Notes under the pieces: generated by a model
The model's input: only the letters and a program-made list of their open reading frames with translations
The model's database searches: none
Told to the model about the DNA's origin: nothing
Made by a program: the position numbers and the translations under genes
NCBI GenBank assembly: GCA_027858735.1
Contig: JAQICC010000074.1
Coordinates: forward strand, 1 to 45,201
Direction: 5' to 3'
Length of the DNA: 45,201 nt
DNA from: Salinivirgaceae bacterium
GTDB taxonomy: Bacteria; Bacteroidota; Bacteroidia; Bacteroidales; SZUA-534
In this document: piece by piece, positions 35,071 through 43,135 of the stretch
How the letters are laid out: the number at the start of each line of letters is the position of its first letter
Numbering within the stretch: the stretch's first letter is position 1

Positions 35071-36084
35071 ATGAGCATAAAACAATACAAACTGAGCAAT
35101 AATAATGGTGTAACAATTGACTTTATCTCTTTAGGAGCTAGAATCACATCGGTTAAAATTCCCCATAAGGATTCGCATGTTGATATTGCATTAGGATATG
35201 ATACATTGGAAGAAACCATTAATGGTGATGGTTATATGGGAGCCATTTGTGGACGATTAGCCAATAGAGTTGATAATGGTAAATTCATACTTGAAGGAAA
35301 AGAATATATATTGGATCAAAACGAACGAACTAACCATATTCATGGAGGTGCTCATGGCTATAATAACAAAATATGGGAGGTTAAAGAATCAAAACTTGAA
35401 GGATATGAATCGGCATATGAGCTTAGTTATTTAAGTGTCGATGGAGAAGGTGGATATCCTGGTAATTTGCATTTAACCATTATATATGCCTTAAACAATG
35501 ATAATGAATTTTTGATTGATATCAAGGGTGTTACAGATAAAACCACGGTAGTTAATTTAACCAGCCATCCCTACTTTAATTTAAATGGATTAGGTGGAGG
35601 AAAGATTTTTAATCATGGATTGGAAATTAATGCCAATTCCTTCACACCGATAAACGAAATGGGTATTCCAACAGGTGAAATTCGATCTGTAGCTAATACC
35701 GATATGGATTTTATACAAGAAACTAAATTAAGCCGCAGAATCAAAAGTGAATATGAGCAAATTCATTTGGTCGGAGGACTTGATCATAATTGGGTAATTA
35801 ATGAAAGCAATGAAGCTTTAAAGTTTGCATGTAAAGTATCTGAACCAGAATCGGGGAGAAGTATTGAAGTATTTACCACTCAGCCGGGTATTCAAATCTA
35901 TACAGGAATGCATTTCGATGGCACTAATGTGGGTAAATCAAATATTCCTTTAACTCAATATGCTGGAATTGCAATTGAAGCACAAAACTTTCCAGATGCC
36001 GTAAACCATGAAAACTTTCCGAGTGCAGTTTTAAAACCAAATGAAACTTATAAGGAGAAGATTATATACAAATTTGGATTCTAA
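35071..36084 (+). CDS. galM: Aldose 1-epimerase (mutarotase)
   Basis: 337 residues. GalM motifs: GAICGRLANRVDNGKF, TNHIHGGAHGYNNKIW (catalytic His), LTSHPYFNLNG (second His), GGLDHNW, and the catalytic Glu in GIAIEAQNFPDAVNH. It equilibrates the alpha and beta anomers of galactose and so supplies alpha-D-galactose to GalK. It is the last gene of the galactose cluster and lies behind a terminator. Confidence 0.95.
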   Translation: MSIKQYKLSNNNGVTIDFISLGARITSVKIPHKDSHVDIALGYDTLEETINGDGYMGAICGRLANRVDNGKFILEGKEYILDQNERTNHIHGGAHGYNNKIWEVKESKLEGYESAYELSYLSVDGEGGYPGNLHLTIIYALNNDNEFLIDIKGVTDKTTVVNLTSHPYFNLNGLGGGKIFNHGLEINANSFTPINEMGIPTGEIRSVANTDMDFIQETKLSRRIKSEYEQIHLVGGLDHNWVINESNEALKFACKVSEPESGRSIEVFTTQPGIQIYTGMHFDGTNVGKSNIPLTQYAGIAIEAQNFPDAVNHENFPSAVLKPNETYKEKIIYKFGF

Positions 36085-36130
36085 ATACTTCTGTATTTGT
36101 TAATTTAAGCATCGTACCATTCTAAAAATA

Positions 36131-36160
36131 AAAGCTCCAAAATTACAATTTTGGAGCTTT
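36131..36160. terminator. Bidirectional terminator between galM and the PurF-like gene
   Basis: A perfect 14-bp inverted repeat (36131-36144 / 36147-36160, arm AAAGCTCCAAAATT) lies between two convergent genes, with T- or A-runs on the outer sides. It can end transcripts from both strands. Confidence 0.85.
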
Positions 36161-36182
36161 CTTGTTTAAGAATGCAATTTGA

Positions 36183-37589
36183 CTAACAGTAACTCGATCC
36201 ATCCCAGCAATGCGTGCAGAGTTTTTCTTTAGGTAAACCTATAGCTTCAACTAAATCATCAAGTTTCTGAAATTTTAAGGAAGTAAGATCCAAAGTTTTG
36301 CGAATTTGTTCAATCATAGCTGCATATTTTTCAGTGCTACTATCTGAATATTCTTTCATATTAATATCTTCTTTTCCTTCAAGTTCATATACGGCTTTCA
36401 ATGTAGCTAAATCCATATTTGAACGCGAGCGGCTAAAGTTCAAATATTCGCATGGATAGGTAAGGGGTGGACACGCAATTCTCATATGCACCTCTTTTAT
36501 TCCTGCAGCATGAAGGTCTTGTACATTATCTTTCAGCTGGGTTCCTCTTACAATTGAGTCATCAAGGAAAATTCCGCGGCCATCTTTAATAAGTGCTTTA
36601 TTGGGTATCAATTTCATTTTAGCCACCAAGTCTCTGGTTTTTTGGTTCTGTGGCATAAAACTTCGTGGCCATGTTGGCGTGTATTTCGAATAAGGGCGTT
36701 TTAACGGGACTCCTTTCTTATGGCTATAACCCATAGCATGTCCAACTCCAGAATCGGGAATTCCTGCAATAAAATCAGCTTCTAAATCGTCTCTTTCGGC
36801 AAGGGCTGCACCACATTTGTAACGGCATTCATCAACATTAATACCTTCATATACCGATGGCGGATAACCATAATACACCCATAAAAATGAACACACTTGC
36901 ATTTTGTCACCGGGTTTGCGCATTTGCTCATGACCTTCCGCAGTAATTCGAACAACTTCACCAGGGCCAACAAACTTGTCAGTTTCAAAACCCAAATTTG
37001 AAAAAGCACAAGTTTCAAAACTTGCAGCAAAAGCACCTTCTTTTTTACCAATAATTATAGGAGTCCTTCCAAGTTGATCCCTAGCAACAATCAGTTCGTC
37101 TGGCGTAATAATCAACATAGAACAAGAGCCTTTTACTCTATTATACACATTCTCAATTCCCGATAAAAAATCATCTCCTTCCGATATTAACATTGCCACC
37201 AATTCCGTTGGATTAATTCCACCTTGACTGGTTTCTGAAAAAGTTCGGTGTTGATCGGTAAAGTATGTTTCAAGCTCATCAATATTATTAATTTTTGCGA
37301 CTGTTGCTACCGCATAGCGTCTTAAATGGGAAGTTACTAAAATTGGTTGGGCTTCGTTATCACTTATTACTCCAATGCCGCTTGTAGCATCCCAGTTAGC
37401 AATATCGTTTTCAAATTTATTTCTAAAATAACCATCCTCAAGGCTATGAATGGCACGTTGAAAACCATCTTCTTTTGAAAAGAAAGCCAATCCGGCTCTT
37501 TTTGTTCCTAAATGTGAATGATAATCGGTACCGTAAAAAACATCGGCAACACAATCCTTTTTTGAGATACTACCAAAGAATCCGCTCAT
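36183..37589 (-). CDS. Amidophosphoribosyltransferase-like protein lacking the glutaminase nucleophile
   Basis: 468 residues with PurF architecture. The N-terminal Ntn-type domain (1-230) begins MSGFFG where PurF has MCGIFG, so the nucleophilic Cys is Ser. The usual HTRYAT and AHNGN segments are also gone (VISDNEAQP and TVAKINN stand there). The phosphoribosyltransferase half keeps IPDSGVGHAMGYS and the PRPP loop IFLDDSIVRGTQ (340-351). Cysteines at 233, 380, 458 and 461 match the four [4Fe-4S] ligand positions of Bacillus PurF. It may use free ammonia, another partner, or do something else. No other purine gene is near. The start is fixed because no Cys codon is found in frame upstream. Confidence 0.85.
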   Translation of the reverse strand: MSGFFGSISKKDCVADVFYGTDYHSHLGTKRAGLAFFSKEDGFQRAIHSLEDGYFRNKFENDIANWDATSGIGVISDNEAQPILVTSHLRRYAVATVAKINNIDELETYFTDQHRTFSETSQGGINPTELVAMLISEGDDFLSGIENVYNRVKGSCSMLIITPDELIVARDQLGRTPIIIGKKEGAFAASFETCAFSNLGFETDKFVGPGEVVRITAEGHEQMRKPGDKMQVCSFLWVYYGYPPSVYEGINVDECRYKCGAALAERDDLEADFIAGIPDSGVGHAMGYSHKKGVPLKRPYSKYTPTWPRSFMPQNQKTRDLVAKMKLIPNKALIKDGRGIFLDDSIVRGTQLKDNVQDLHAAGIKEVHMRIACPPLTYPCEYLNFSRSRSNMDLATLKAVYELEGKEDINMKEYSDSSTEKYAAMIEQIRKTLDLTSLKFQKLDDLVEAIGLPKEKLCTHCWDGSSYC

Positions 37590-37791
37590 TTTACTATAAG
37601 GTTTAATTTAAATTTTCGAAAATATAGATAGAAAATAAAAGAGTTAAAAACTTATTTTTAAAATGTTATTAACGGATAAATCAAAACTGTGCAATAATTA
37701 AAGAAATGAGCCAATTAATTATAATTCGTAAATATTAAAGTGCTAATGTTGTCAATTTATAAGTAATTGCTTAAAAATATATGACGATTAA

Positions 37792-37822
37792 TTTGATTAT
37801 TTAAAAATTACCACCATCTTTG
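37792..37822 (+). promoter_or_regulatory. Promoter of the aromatic amino acid operon
   Basis: TTTG (37792-37795), 19 bases of spacing, then CATCTTTG (37815-37822), one mismatch to TAnnTTTG. The expected start of transcription is about 37827-37830, some 15 bases before the leader-peptide ATG. The preceding stretch (37590-37791), divergent to the PurF-like gene, shows nothing else recognisable. Confidence 0.6.
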
Positions 37823-37842
37823 TTGTGTTAAAAATACAATTA

Positions 37843-37926
37843 ATGAAAAACTCAGTACGACATACTTCTTTTTATTATTTCTTTTTTTATTTCTGGAGAA
37901 GTAAAATGGGGTTTTTATGCATGTAA
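37843..37926 (+). CDS. Aromatic leader peptide of the pheA-aroA operon
   Basis: A 27-codon ORF (ATG 37843, TAA 37924-37926), too short for ordinary gene finding. Residues 10-18 are F-Y-Y-F-F-F-Y-F-W, nine aromatic codons in a row (37870-37896), and another Phe is at 24. Leader peptides rich in the regulated amino acid are the sensing part of ribosome-mediated attenuators (trpL and pheL in enterobacteria). The ORF lies between a promoter and a terminator, directly upstream of genes that make Phe and Tyr and the shared chorismate precursor. A chance run of this kind at exactly this place is very unlikely. No Shine-Dalgarno site is visible, which is normal in this phylum. Confidence 0.88.
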   Translation: MKNSVRHTSFYYFFFYFWRSKMGFLCM

Positions 37927-37956
37927 ATAATGTAAATATATAAAAATAAAAACCTC
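37846..37956 (+). promoter_or_regulatory. Competing 1:2 and 2:3 (antiterminator) helices of the attenuator
   Basis: Segment 1 is AAAAACTC (37846-37853), segment 2 is GGGGTTTTT (37908-37916) and segment 3 is AAAAACCTC (37948-37956). Segment 2 can pair with segment 1 over 8 bases or with segment 3 over 9 bases, each with one G-U pair. Pairing 2:3 uses the left arm of the terminator and so prevents termination. A ribosome stalled in the aromatic codons (37870-37893) covers segment 1 and leaves segment 2 free; one that reaches the stop at 37926 covers segment 2. Confidence 0.72.
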
Positions 37957-37976
37957 GCAATTAGCGGGGTTTTTTT
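37948..37976 (+). terminator. Attenuator terminator 12 bp before pheA
   Basis: The stem AAAAACCTCGC (37948-37958) / GCGGGGTTTTT (37964-37974) has one G-U pair, loop AATTA and a T-run to 37976. No gene on this strand ends nearby except the 27-codon leader, so its purpose must be to control the downstream pheA operon rather than to end an upstream unit. Confidence 0.85.
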
Positions 37977-37988
37977 ATTAATATGTAA

Positions 37989-38870
37989 ATGGCAGAAAGC
38001 GAATCAACACAAGCGCAAAAAATAAAAGTTGCTATCCAAGGTGGAGCAGGAGCTTTTCATGAAATAGCAGCACGTAACTATTTTGCTGAAGACATTGATG
38101 TAGTGCCGTGTGAGACTTTTGAGAATATTACCACTCTAATTGCCAATAAAGAGATTGATTTTGGTATAATGGCCATTGAAAATACTGTGGCAGGCAGTTT
38201 GATACCTAATTATGTACTATTGAAAGAATCGGTAGTGAAAATAATTGGTGAGGAATATTTACGCATAAAGCAGAATTTAATAGCCTTATCGGGCCAAAAA
38301 ATTGAGGATTTAACCGAAGTGCACTCGCATTATATGGCTATAGCTCAATCGCGTAAGTTTTTTAAAAACTATCCCGATATTAAATTGGTTGAATCAGTTG
38401 ATACAGCTTTAAGTGCACAAAAAATTCAAGAAAAAAAGCTGGTAGGAAAAGGAGCTATTGCCAGCGATTTAGCAGCTGAAATGTATGGTCTTGAAATTCT
38501 AGCTCCGGGTATTGAAACCAACAAAAGAAATTATACGAGGTTTTTAATACTTACACACCAAGAAAATAACAACAATAATACACAAGATATTAGTAAAGCT
38601 TCTATTTGTTTTAGTTTACCTAATTATCAAGGGCGATTGTCGCAAGTTTTAAGTGTATTAGCATTTTATGATTTAGATTTAACTAAAATACAATCGATGC
38701 CGATAGTTGGAAAGGAATTTCAATATTTCTTTTATGTTGATTTGGCCTTTGATAAATACGAAAAATACACTCAGGGATTAACCGCTATAAAACCATTAGT
38801 AGTTGATTTAAAAATACTAGGAGAATATAAGTACAGTATTGAAACTTTAGAAAACATTCATCATCAGTAA
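37989..38870 (+). CDS. pheA: Prephenate dehydratase
   Basis: 293 residues. The PDT catalytic domain (about 11-190) has IQGGAGAFHEIAA, ENTVAGSLIPNY and the T183-R-F motif NYTRFLIL. The ACT regulatory domain follows (205-285). The Phe-binding motifs of the ACT domain differ from the classical ones: GALV is GRLS and ESRP is QSMP (235-238). It converts prephenate to phenylpyruvate for Phe synthesis. There is no fused chorismate mutase; that activity is in the fusion gene three places downstream. It is the first structural gene of the attenuator-controlled operon, and the next ATG follows 1 base after its stop. Confidence 0.94.
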   Translation: MAESESTQAQKIKVAIQGGAGAFHEIAARNYFAEDIDVVPCETFENITTLIANKEIDFGIMAIENTVAGSLIPNYVLLKESVVKIIGEEYLRIKQNLIALSGQKIEDLTEVHSHYMAIAQSRKFFKNYPDIKLVESVDTALSAQKIQEKKLVGKGAIASDLAAEMYGLEILAPGIETNKRNYTRFLILTHQENNNNNTQDISKASICFSLPNYQGRLSQVLSVLAFYDLDLTKIQSMPIVGKEFQYFFYVDLAFDKYEKYTQGLTAIKPLVVDLKILGEYKYSIETLENIHHQ

Positions 38871-38871
38871 T

Positions 38872-40038
38872 ATGATACAACCAGCAGACAGAACCCAATT
38901 GGTTCAAGAGTATTATTTTTCTCAAAAGCTTAAAGAGATCGCCCAAATGAATAAGGAGGGTAAGAATGTCATAAATCTTGGCATTGGTAATCCTGATATG
39001 CTTCCACCAAAACCAGCTTTAGACGCATTTATTTCTGGTATTGAATGCCCGCTTAATCATGGTTATCCAAGCTATAATGGATTACCAGAATTGCGACTAG
39101 CTTTTGCAGAATGGTATAATACTTTCTATCAGGTAAATTTGGATAGTAATACCGAAATACTTCCTCTGATTGGTTCAAAGGAGGGTATTATGCATATTTC
39201 AATGGCCTTTTTAAATCCGGGAGATCAGGTTTTAATTTCAAATCCAGGATATCCTACATACAGGGCTGTTTCACTTATTGTGGGAGCTGAAGTTATAGAT
39301 TATGACTTAAAATCGGAGAACAATTGGTATCCGGATTTTGAGGCCCTTGAAAAACTTGATTTAACGAAGGTCAAATTAATGTGGGTGAATTACCCCCATA
39401 TGCCTACAGGTCAGCCTGCTTCATTGGAGTTATTCCAGCAGTTGATTGAATTTGGGAAAAAACATAACATATTAATTTGCAACGATAATCCATATAGTTT
39501 TATCTTAAATGATAATCCAATAAGCATATTGAGCATTCCGGGTGCAAATGACATTGCACTTGAATTAAACTCACTTAGCAAGTCGCACAATATGGCTGGA
39601 TTTAGAGTGGGTATGCTTGCGGGTAAAGCCGAGTATATTAATTATGTGCTTAAAATAAAAAGCAATGTTGATACGGGTATGTATAAACCTTTACAAATGG
39701 CTGCAACTATAGCTTTAGGTGAGAAAAAAGATTGGTATACTACCATTAACAAAGAATATATAAAGCGACGGGCATTGGTTTGGAGCTTATTCGATATGCT
39801 TGGACTAGAATATGATAAAAAGCAAACCGGAATGTTTGTTTGGGCAAAAATTCCGAAGGCGTACGATCATACTTTTGAATTTTGTGACTATATATTGTAC
39901 GAAGCAAACGTATTTATTACCCCAGGATCCATTTTTGGATCGAATGGTGCTAAGTACGCGAGGATTTCACTTTGTAGTTCAATTGAAACTTTAAAAAATG
40001 CTATTGAACGCATTGATAATCTTTCATTTAATAGATAG
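38872..40038 (+). CDS. PLP-dependent aminotransferase class I/II (probable aromatic aminotransferase)
   Basis: 388 residues of fold type I. Signs are NLGIGNPDMLPPKPA, GYPSYNGLPELRLAFAEWY, SNPGYPTY, the PLP contact D205 (CNDNPYSF) and the Schiff-base lysine K237 in LNSLSKSHNMAGFRVGM. The position between pheA and tyrA implies transamination of phenylpyruvate and 4-hydroxyphenylpyruvate to Phe and Tyr. Alternatives from sequence alone include LL-diaminopimelate or alanine aminotransferase-like enzymes. Confidence 0.9.
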   Translation: MIQPADRTQLVQEYYFSQKLKEIAQMNKEGKNVINLGIGNPDMLPPKPALDAFISGIECPLNHGYPSYNGLPELRLAFAEWYNTFYQVNLDSNTEILPLIGSKEGIMHISMAFLNPGDQVLISNPGYPTYRAVSLIVGAEVIDYDLKSENNWYPDFEALEKLDLTKVKLMWVNYPHMPTGQPASLELFQQLIEFGKKHNILICNDNPYSFILNDNPISILSIPGANDIALELNSLSKSHNMAGFRVGMLAGKAEYINYVLKIKSNVDTGMYKPLQMAATIALGEKKDWYTTINKEYIKRRALVWSLFDMLGLEYDKKQTGMFVWAKIPKAYDHTFEFCDYILYEANVFITPGSIFGSNGAKYARISLCSSIETLKNAIERIDNLSFNR

Positions 40039-40056
40039 AAAAATATATTACTAATA

Positions 40057-40899
40057 ATGGTACTTACAATTATTGGACTAGGATTAATGGGTGGCTCTGC
40101 TGCCATTGATTTACGCAAAAGAGGTTTTGCCGATAAAATAATTGGTGTTGATAAAGACCAAATAAACGCCAATGCAGCCCACCATATTGGGTTTGTTGAT
40201 GAAATTACTGATTTGGAATCGGCTGTAAAACAAGCCGATATGGTTATTTTGGCTATTCCGGTTGATGCCACTGTTAATCTTTTACCCAAAGTGCTTGATT
40301 TAGTTGATAAGCAGATTGTTACCGACATGTGTTCAACCAAATCAACGTTACTTGAGCGTGTAAAATATCATAGTAAGCGAAAGCAGTACGTTGCTGGTCA
40401 CCCAATGGCAGGTACCGAATTTTCGGGCCCCTGGGCAGCAGTTTCTGGTATGTTCGACAGTAAGGCAACTATTTTATGCGATACCGAAGACAGTGATATT
40501 AGGGCTGTTGCAGCAGTAAAACGCATGTATGAATTGTTAAATATGCGTGTTATATATATGAATAGCATTAATCATGATGTGCATGCAGCCTATATTTCAC
40601 ACATTTCTCATATAAGTTCATTTGCATTAGCTTTAACGGTGCTTGAGAAAGAAAAAAATGAGAAACACATATTTGATCTTGCTAGCGGAGGATTCGATAG
40701 CACAGTGCGTTTAGCAAAGAGTTCGGCCGATATGTGGACACCTATTTTTAATCAGAACAAAGAGAACGTTACCACTGTTTTAGATACTTATATTAATAAA
40801 TTACAGCAGTTTCGTGATTATATAGAAAACGATGAAAACGAAAAGGTTCATAAATTAATAACGGAATCAAATAAAATAAAACGTGTATTATTTAAATAA
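40057..40899 (+). CDS. tyrA: Prephenate dehydrogenase
   Basis: 280 residues. The N-terminal Rossmann motif is IIGLGLMGGSAAID (5-18). The prephenate-binding signature GHPMAGTEFSGP holds the catalytic His, and a helical C-terminal dimerisation half contains SHISHISSFALAL and LASGGFDSTVRLA. It oxidises prephenate to 4-hydroxyphenylpyruvate in Tyr synthesis. No ACT domain is attached, so feedback by Tyr may be weak, which leaves control to the leader. Confidence 0.94.
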   Translation: MVLTIIGLGLMGGSAAIDLRKRGFADKIIGVDKDQINANAAHHIGFVDEITDLESAVKQADMVILAIPVDATVNLLPKVLDLVDKQIVTDMCSTKSTLLERVKYHSKRKQYVAGHPMAGTEFSGPWAAVSGMFDSKATILCDTEDSDIRAVAAVKRMYELLNMRVIYMNSINHDVHAAYISHISHISSFALALTVLEKEKNEKHIFDLASGGFDSTVRLAKSSADMWTPIFNQNKENVTTVLDTYINKLQQFRDYIENDENEKVHKLITESNKIKRVLFK

Positions 40900-40925
40900 G
40901 CAAATAAATTTAACAGCATATAATT

Positions 40926-42014
40926 ATGAATGCAATATTAAAACATCCTTTTGATGGTTGGGGTTTTGAACACGATCTAAGACCGCTAGTTATAGCAGGT
41001 CCTTGTAGCGCCGAATCGGAAGAGCAGGTATTGGATACTGCCAGACAATTAAAAGATCAGGGAATTGAGATTTTTAGGGCTGGAATTTGGAAACCTCGCA
41101 CGCGCCCAAATTCCTTTGAAGGTGTTGGTAGTATTGGCTTAGAATGGATGCGTTTGGTGCAGCAAGAAGTTGGAATGAAGGTTTCTACTGAAGTTGCAAA
41201 TGTTAAGCATGTTTACGAAGCCTTAAGAATGGGTGTTGATATAATTTGGATAGGTGCTCGTACATCTGCCAATCCTTTTGCCATGCAAGAAATTGCTGAT
41301 GCCTTAAAGGGTGTAGATATTCCGGTATTTGTGAAAAATCCGGTCAATCCTGACGTTGACCTTTGGATGGGAGCAATAGAGCGTATTCAAGGTGCTGGTA
41401 TTACGAAAGTAGGAGCAATTCATCGTGGATTCTCTACCTTCGATAAAACAAGGTACCGTAACATTCCACAATGGCAATTACCCATTGAGCTTCGTAGAAA
41501 AATGCCGGGATTACCAATGATCGTTGATCCAAGTCATATTGGAGGCCGCCGGGATATTCTTGAAGAAATTGCACAAAAAGCACTAGATTTAAACTACGAC
41601 GGTTTAATTATTGAAACACATTGCAATCCTGATAAAGCATGGAGCGATGCAAGTCAACAAATTACTCCTGCGACATTAAAAACCTTACTTGGAAATTTAG
41701 TGATACGTCACCGTGAAATTGAAGCTAATGTAAATTTAGATTCGCTTGAAGATTTACGACTTCAGATTGATACCTTTGATAATGAATTACTTGCCATTCT
41801 TGAAAAACGCATGCAAGTTGCTGAAAAAATTGGGGAGTATAAAAAAACGAACAATATTACCATTCTTCAACCCGATCGATGGCAGGAGATTTTAGATAAA
41901 ACATTGGAAAAGGGTAAAAATGTTGATTTAAGTGATGATTTTATTGCACAAATATTTAAATCGATTCACCAAGAATCAATTAATAAGCAGGAAAAAGTAA
42001 TGAACGAAGACTAA
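40926..42014 (+). CDS. Bifunctional DAHP synthase-chorismate mutase
   Basis: 362 residues. The DAHP synthase (family I-beta, residues about 1-262) has VIAGPCSAESEEQ, GIWKPRTRPNSFEG, WIGARTSANPFAMQE, VKNPVNPD, GAIHRGFS and IVDPSHIGGRRD. A chorismate mutase of the AroQ helical type (about 270-350) follows: LEDLRLQIDTFDNELLAILEKRMQVAEKIGEYK. One protein thus catalyses both the first step of the shikimate pathway and the branch to prephenate, which pheA and tyrA upstream then use. Such fusions often give feedback control of DAHP synthase by prephenate or chorismate. Confidence 0.95.
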   Translation: MNAILKHPFDGWGFEHDLRPLVIAGPCSAESEEQVLDTARQLKDQGIEIFRAGIWKPRTRPNSFEGVGSIGLEWMRLVQQEVGMKVSTEVANVKHVYEALRMGVDIIWIGARTSANPFAMQEIADALKGVDIPVFVKNPVNPDVDLWMGAIERIQGAGITKVGAIHRGFSTFDKTRYRNIPQWQLPIELRRKMPGLPMIVDPSHIGGRRDILEEIAQKALDLNYDGLIIETHCNPDKAWSDASQQITPATLKTLLGNLVIRHREIEANVNLDSLEDLRLQIDTFDNELLAILEKRMQVAEKIGEYKKTNNITILQPDRWQEILDKTLEKGKNVDLSDDFIAQIFKSIHQESINKQEKVMNED

Positions 42015-42026
42015 ATTCCTATTCAA

Positions 42027-42066
42027 ACCTGAGAGGTTCAATATTACGATATTAAACCTCTCAGGT
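42027..42066. repeat. Palindromic element inside the aromatic operon
   Basis: A perfect 12-bp stem ACCTGAGAGGTT (42027-42038) / AACCTCTCAGGT (42055-42066), extended inside by AATAT/ATATT after one mismatch. No T-run follows. It sits in the only gap over 35 bases of the operon, between the DAHP synthase fusion gene and aroB. An RNA-processing site or a REP-like repeat is more likely than a terminator. Confidence 0.6.
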
Positions 42067-42095
42067 CTTGCTATTTCGACCAAGCAAATATTAAA

Positions 42096-43115
42096 ATGGA
42101 AAAATTAGAAATTCAAGGCTCGCTATCGAATTCAACCTTACTTATAGGGGAAAGCTTTCATAATTACAAGCTCTACCTACCCAATAAACAAGTTATTGTT
42201 TTAATGGATGATAAGGTTCGCGGGCTTTATGGTAAATATTTTGAAGATTATCCAATTATTGAAATTGGACAAACTGAAAAAAATAAAACGCTAAGCACCA
42301 TTGAAAATATAATGGGGCAATTGCTTGATTTAAATGCTGATAGAAGCACGTTTCTTTTAGCCGTTGGTGGTGGTATCATTTGCGATATTGGCGGTTTCGC
42401 AGCTTCAATTTATTTGCGCGGTATTGAGTTTGGGTTTATTTCAACCACATTGCTATCACAGGTTGACGCTAGTGTAGGAGGCAAGAATGGAGTAAATTTC
42501 AAAGGCTTTAAAAACATGGTTGGAGTATTTAACCAACCCAGCTTTGTTTTGTGCGATCAAGAAATGTTAAAAACCCTAAGTACTGAAGATTTAAACTGTG
42601 GTTTTGCTGAAATTGTTAAACACACTCTTATTTCAGATGCTGAAATGTTTGAAAAACTTGAAAATAATATTGAGAAAGCATTGAATATTGAAACCGATTT
42701 TATTGAAGCTTTGGTCGCAAATTCTGTGAGAATTAAAGCCGGAATTGTAAACAAAGATGAAAAAGAAAAAGGAGAACGTCGAAAACTGAATCTGGGCCAC
42801 ACCTACGGACATGCAGTTGAGAAGGTTTTAGGTGTAGCGCATGGAAATGCAGTAAGTATTGGCTTAGCTATTTCAGCAAAGCTTTCGCTAAATAGAGGAA
42901 CCATTACTGCGAATGATTACCAGAGAGTAGTTAATTTGCTTAAAGCACTGAATTTACCAATAATGGTAACTGAAAAACACGAAGAGATACTTGAAGCTTT
43001 GTTGATGGATAAAAAACGCGAAGGCAATGAAATACATTTTGTTCTGATGCATGGGATAGGAGACGTTAGCCTGGAGTTAATATCTATTGAAGAACTAAAG
43101 AAAATTGAACTGTAA
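42096..43115 (+). CDS. aroB: 3-dehydroquinate synthase
   Basis: 339 residues. NAD-binding LLAVGGGIICDIGGFAASIYLRGI, then STTLLSQVDASVGGKNGVNF, metal ligands in GFAEIVKHTLI (Glu, His) and NLGHTYGHAVE (His), which are standard for AroB. It closes DAHP to 3-dehydroquinate. The gene lies 81 bases after the fusion gene, behind a palindromic element. Confidence 0.96.
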   Translation: MEKLEIQGSLSNSTLLIGESFHNYKLYLPNKQVIVLMDDKVRGLYGKYFEDYPIIEIGQTEKNKTLSTIENIMGQLLDLNADRSTFLLAVGGGIICDIGGFAASIYLRGIEFGFISTTLLSQVDASVGGKNGVNFKGFKNMVGVFNQPSFVLCDQEMLKTLSTEDLNCGFAEIVKHTLISDAEMFEKLENNIEKALNIETDFIEALVANSVRIKAGIVNKDEKEKGERRKLNLGHTYGHAVEKVLGVAHGNAVSIGLAISAKLSLNRGTITANDYQRVVNLLKALNLPIMVTEKHEEILEALLMDKKREGNEIHFVLMHGIGDVSLELISIEELKKIEL

Positions 43116-43135
43116 CCTTAATTAAACGCATTACA

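Noticed and set aside
37843-37989. T-box or riboswitch upstream of pheA
   Set aside because: No T-box bulge sequence or known aptamer shape was seen, the phylum rarely uses T-boxes, and the leader ORF with the aromatic run explains the terminator better.
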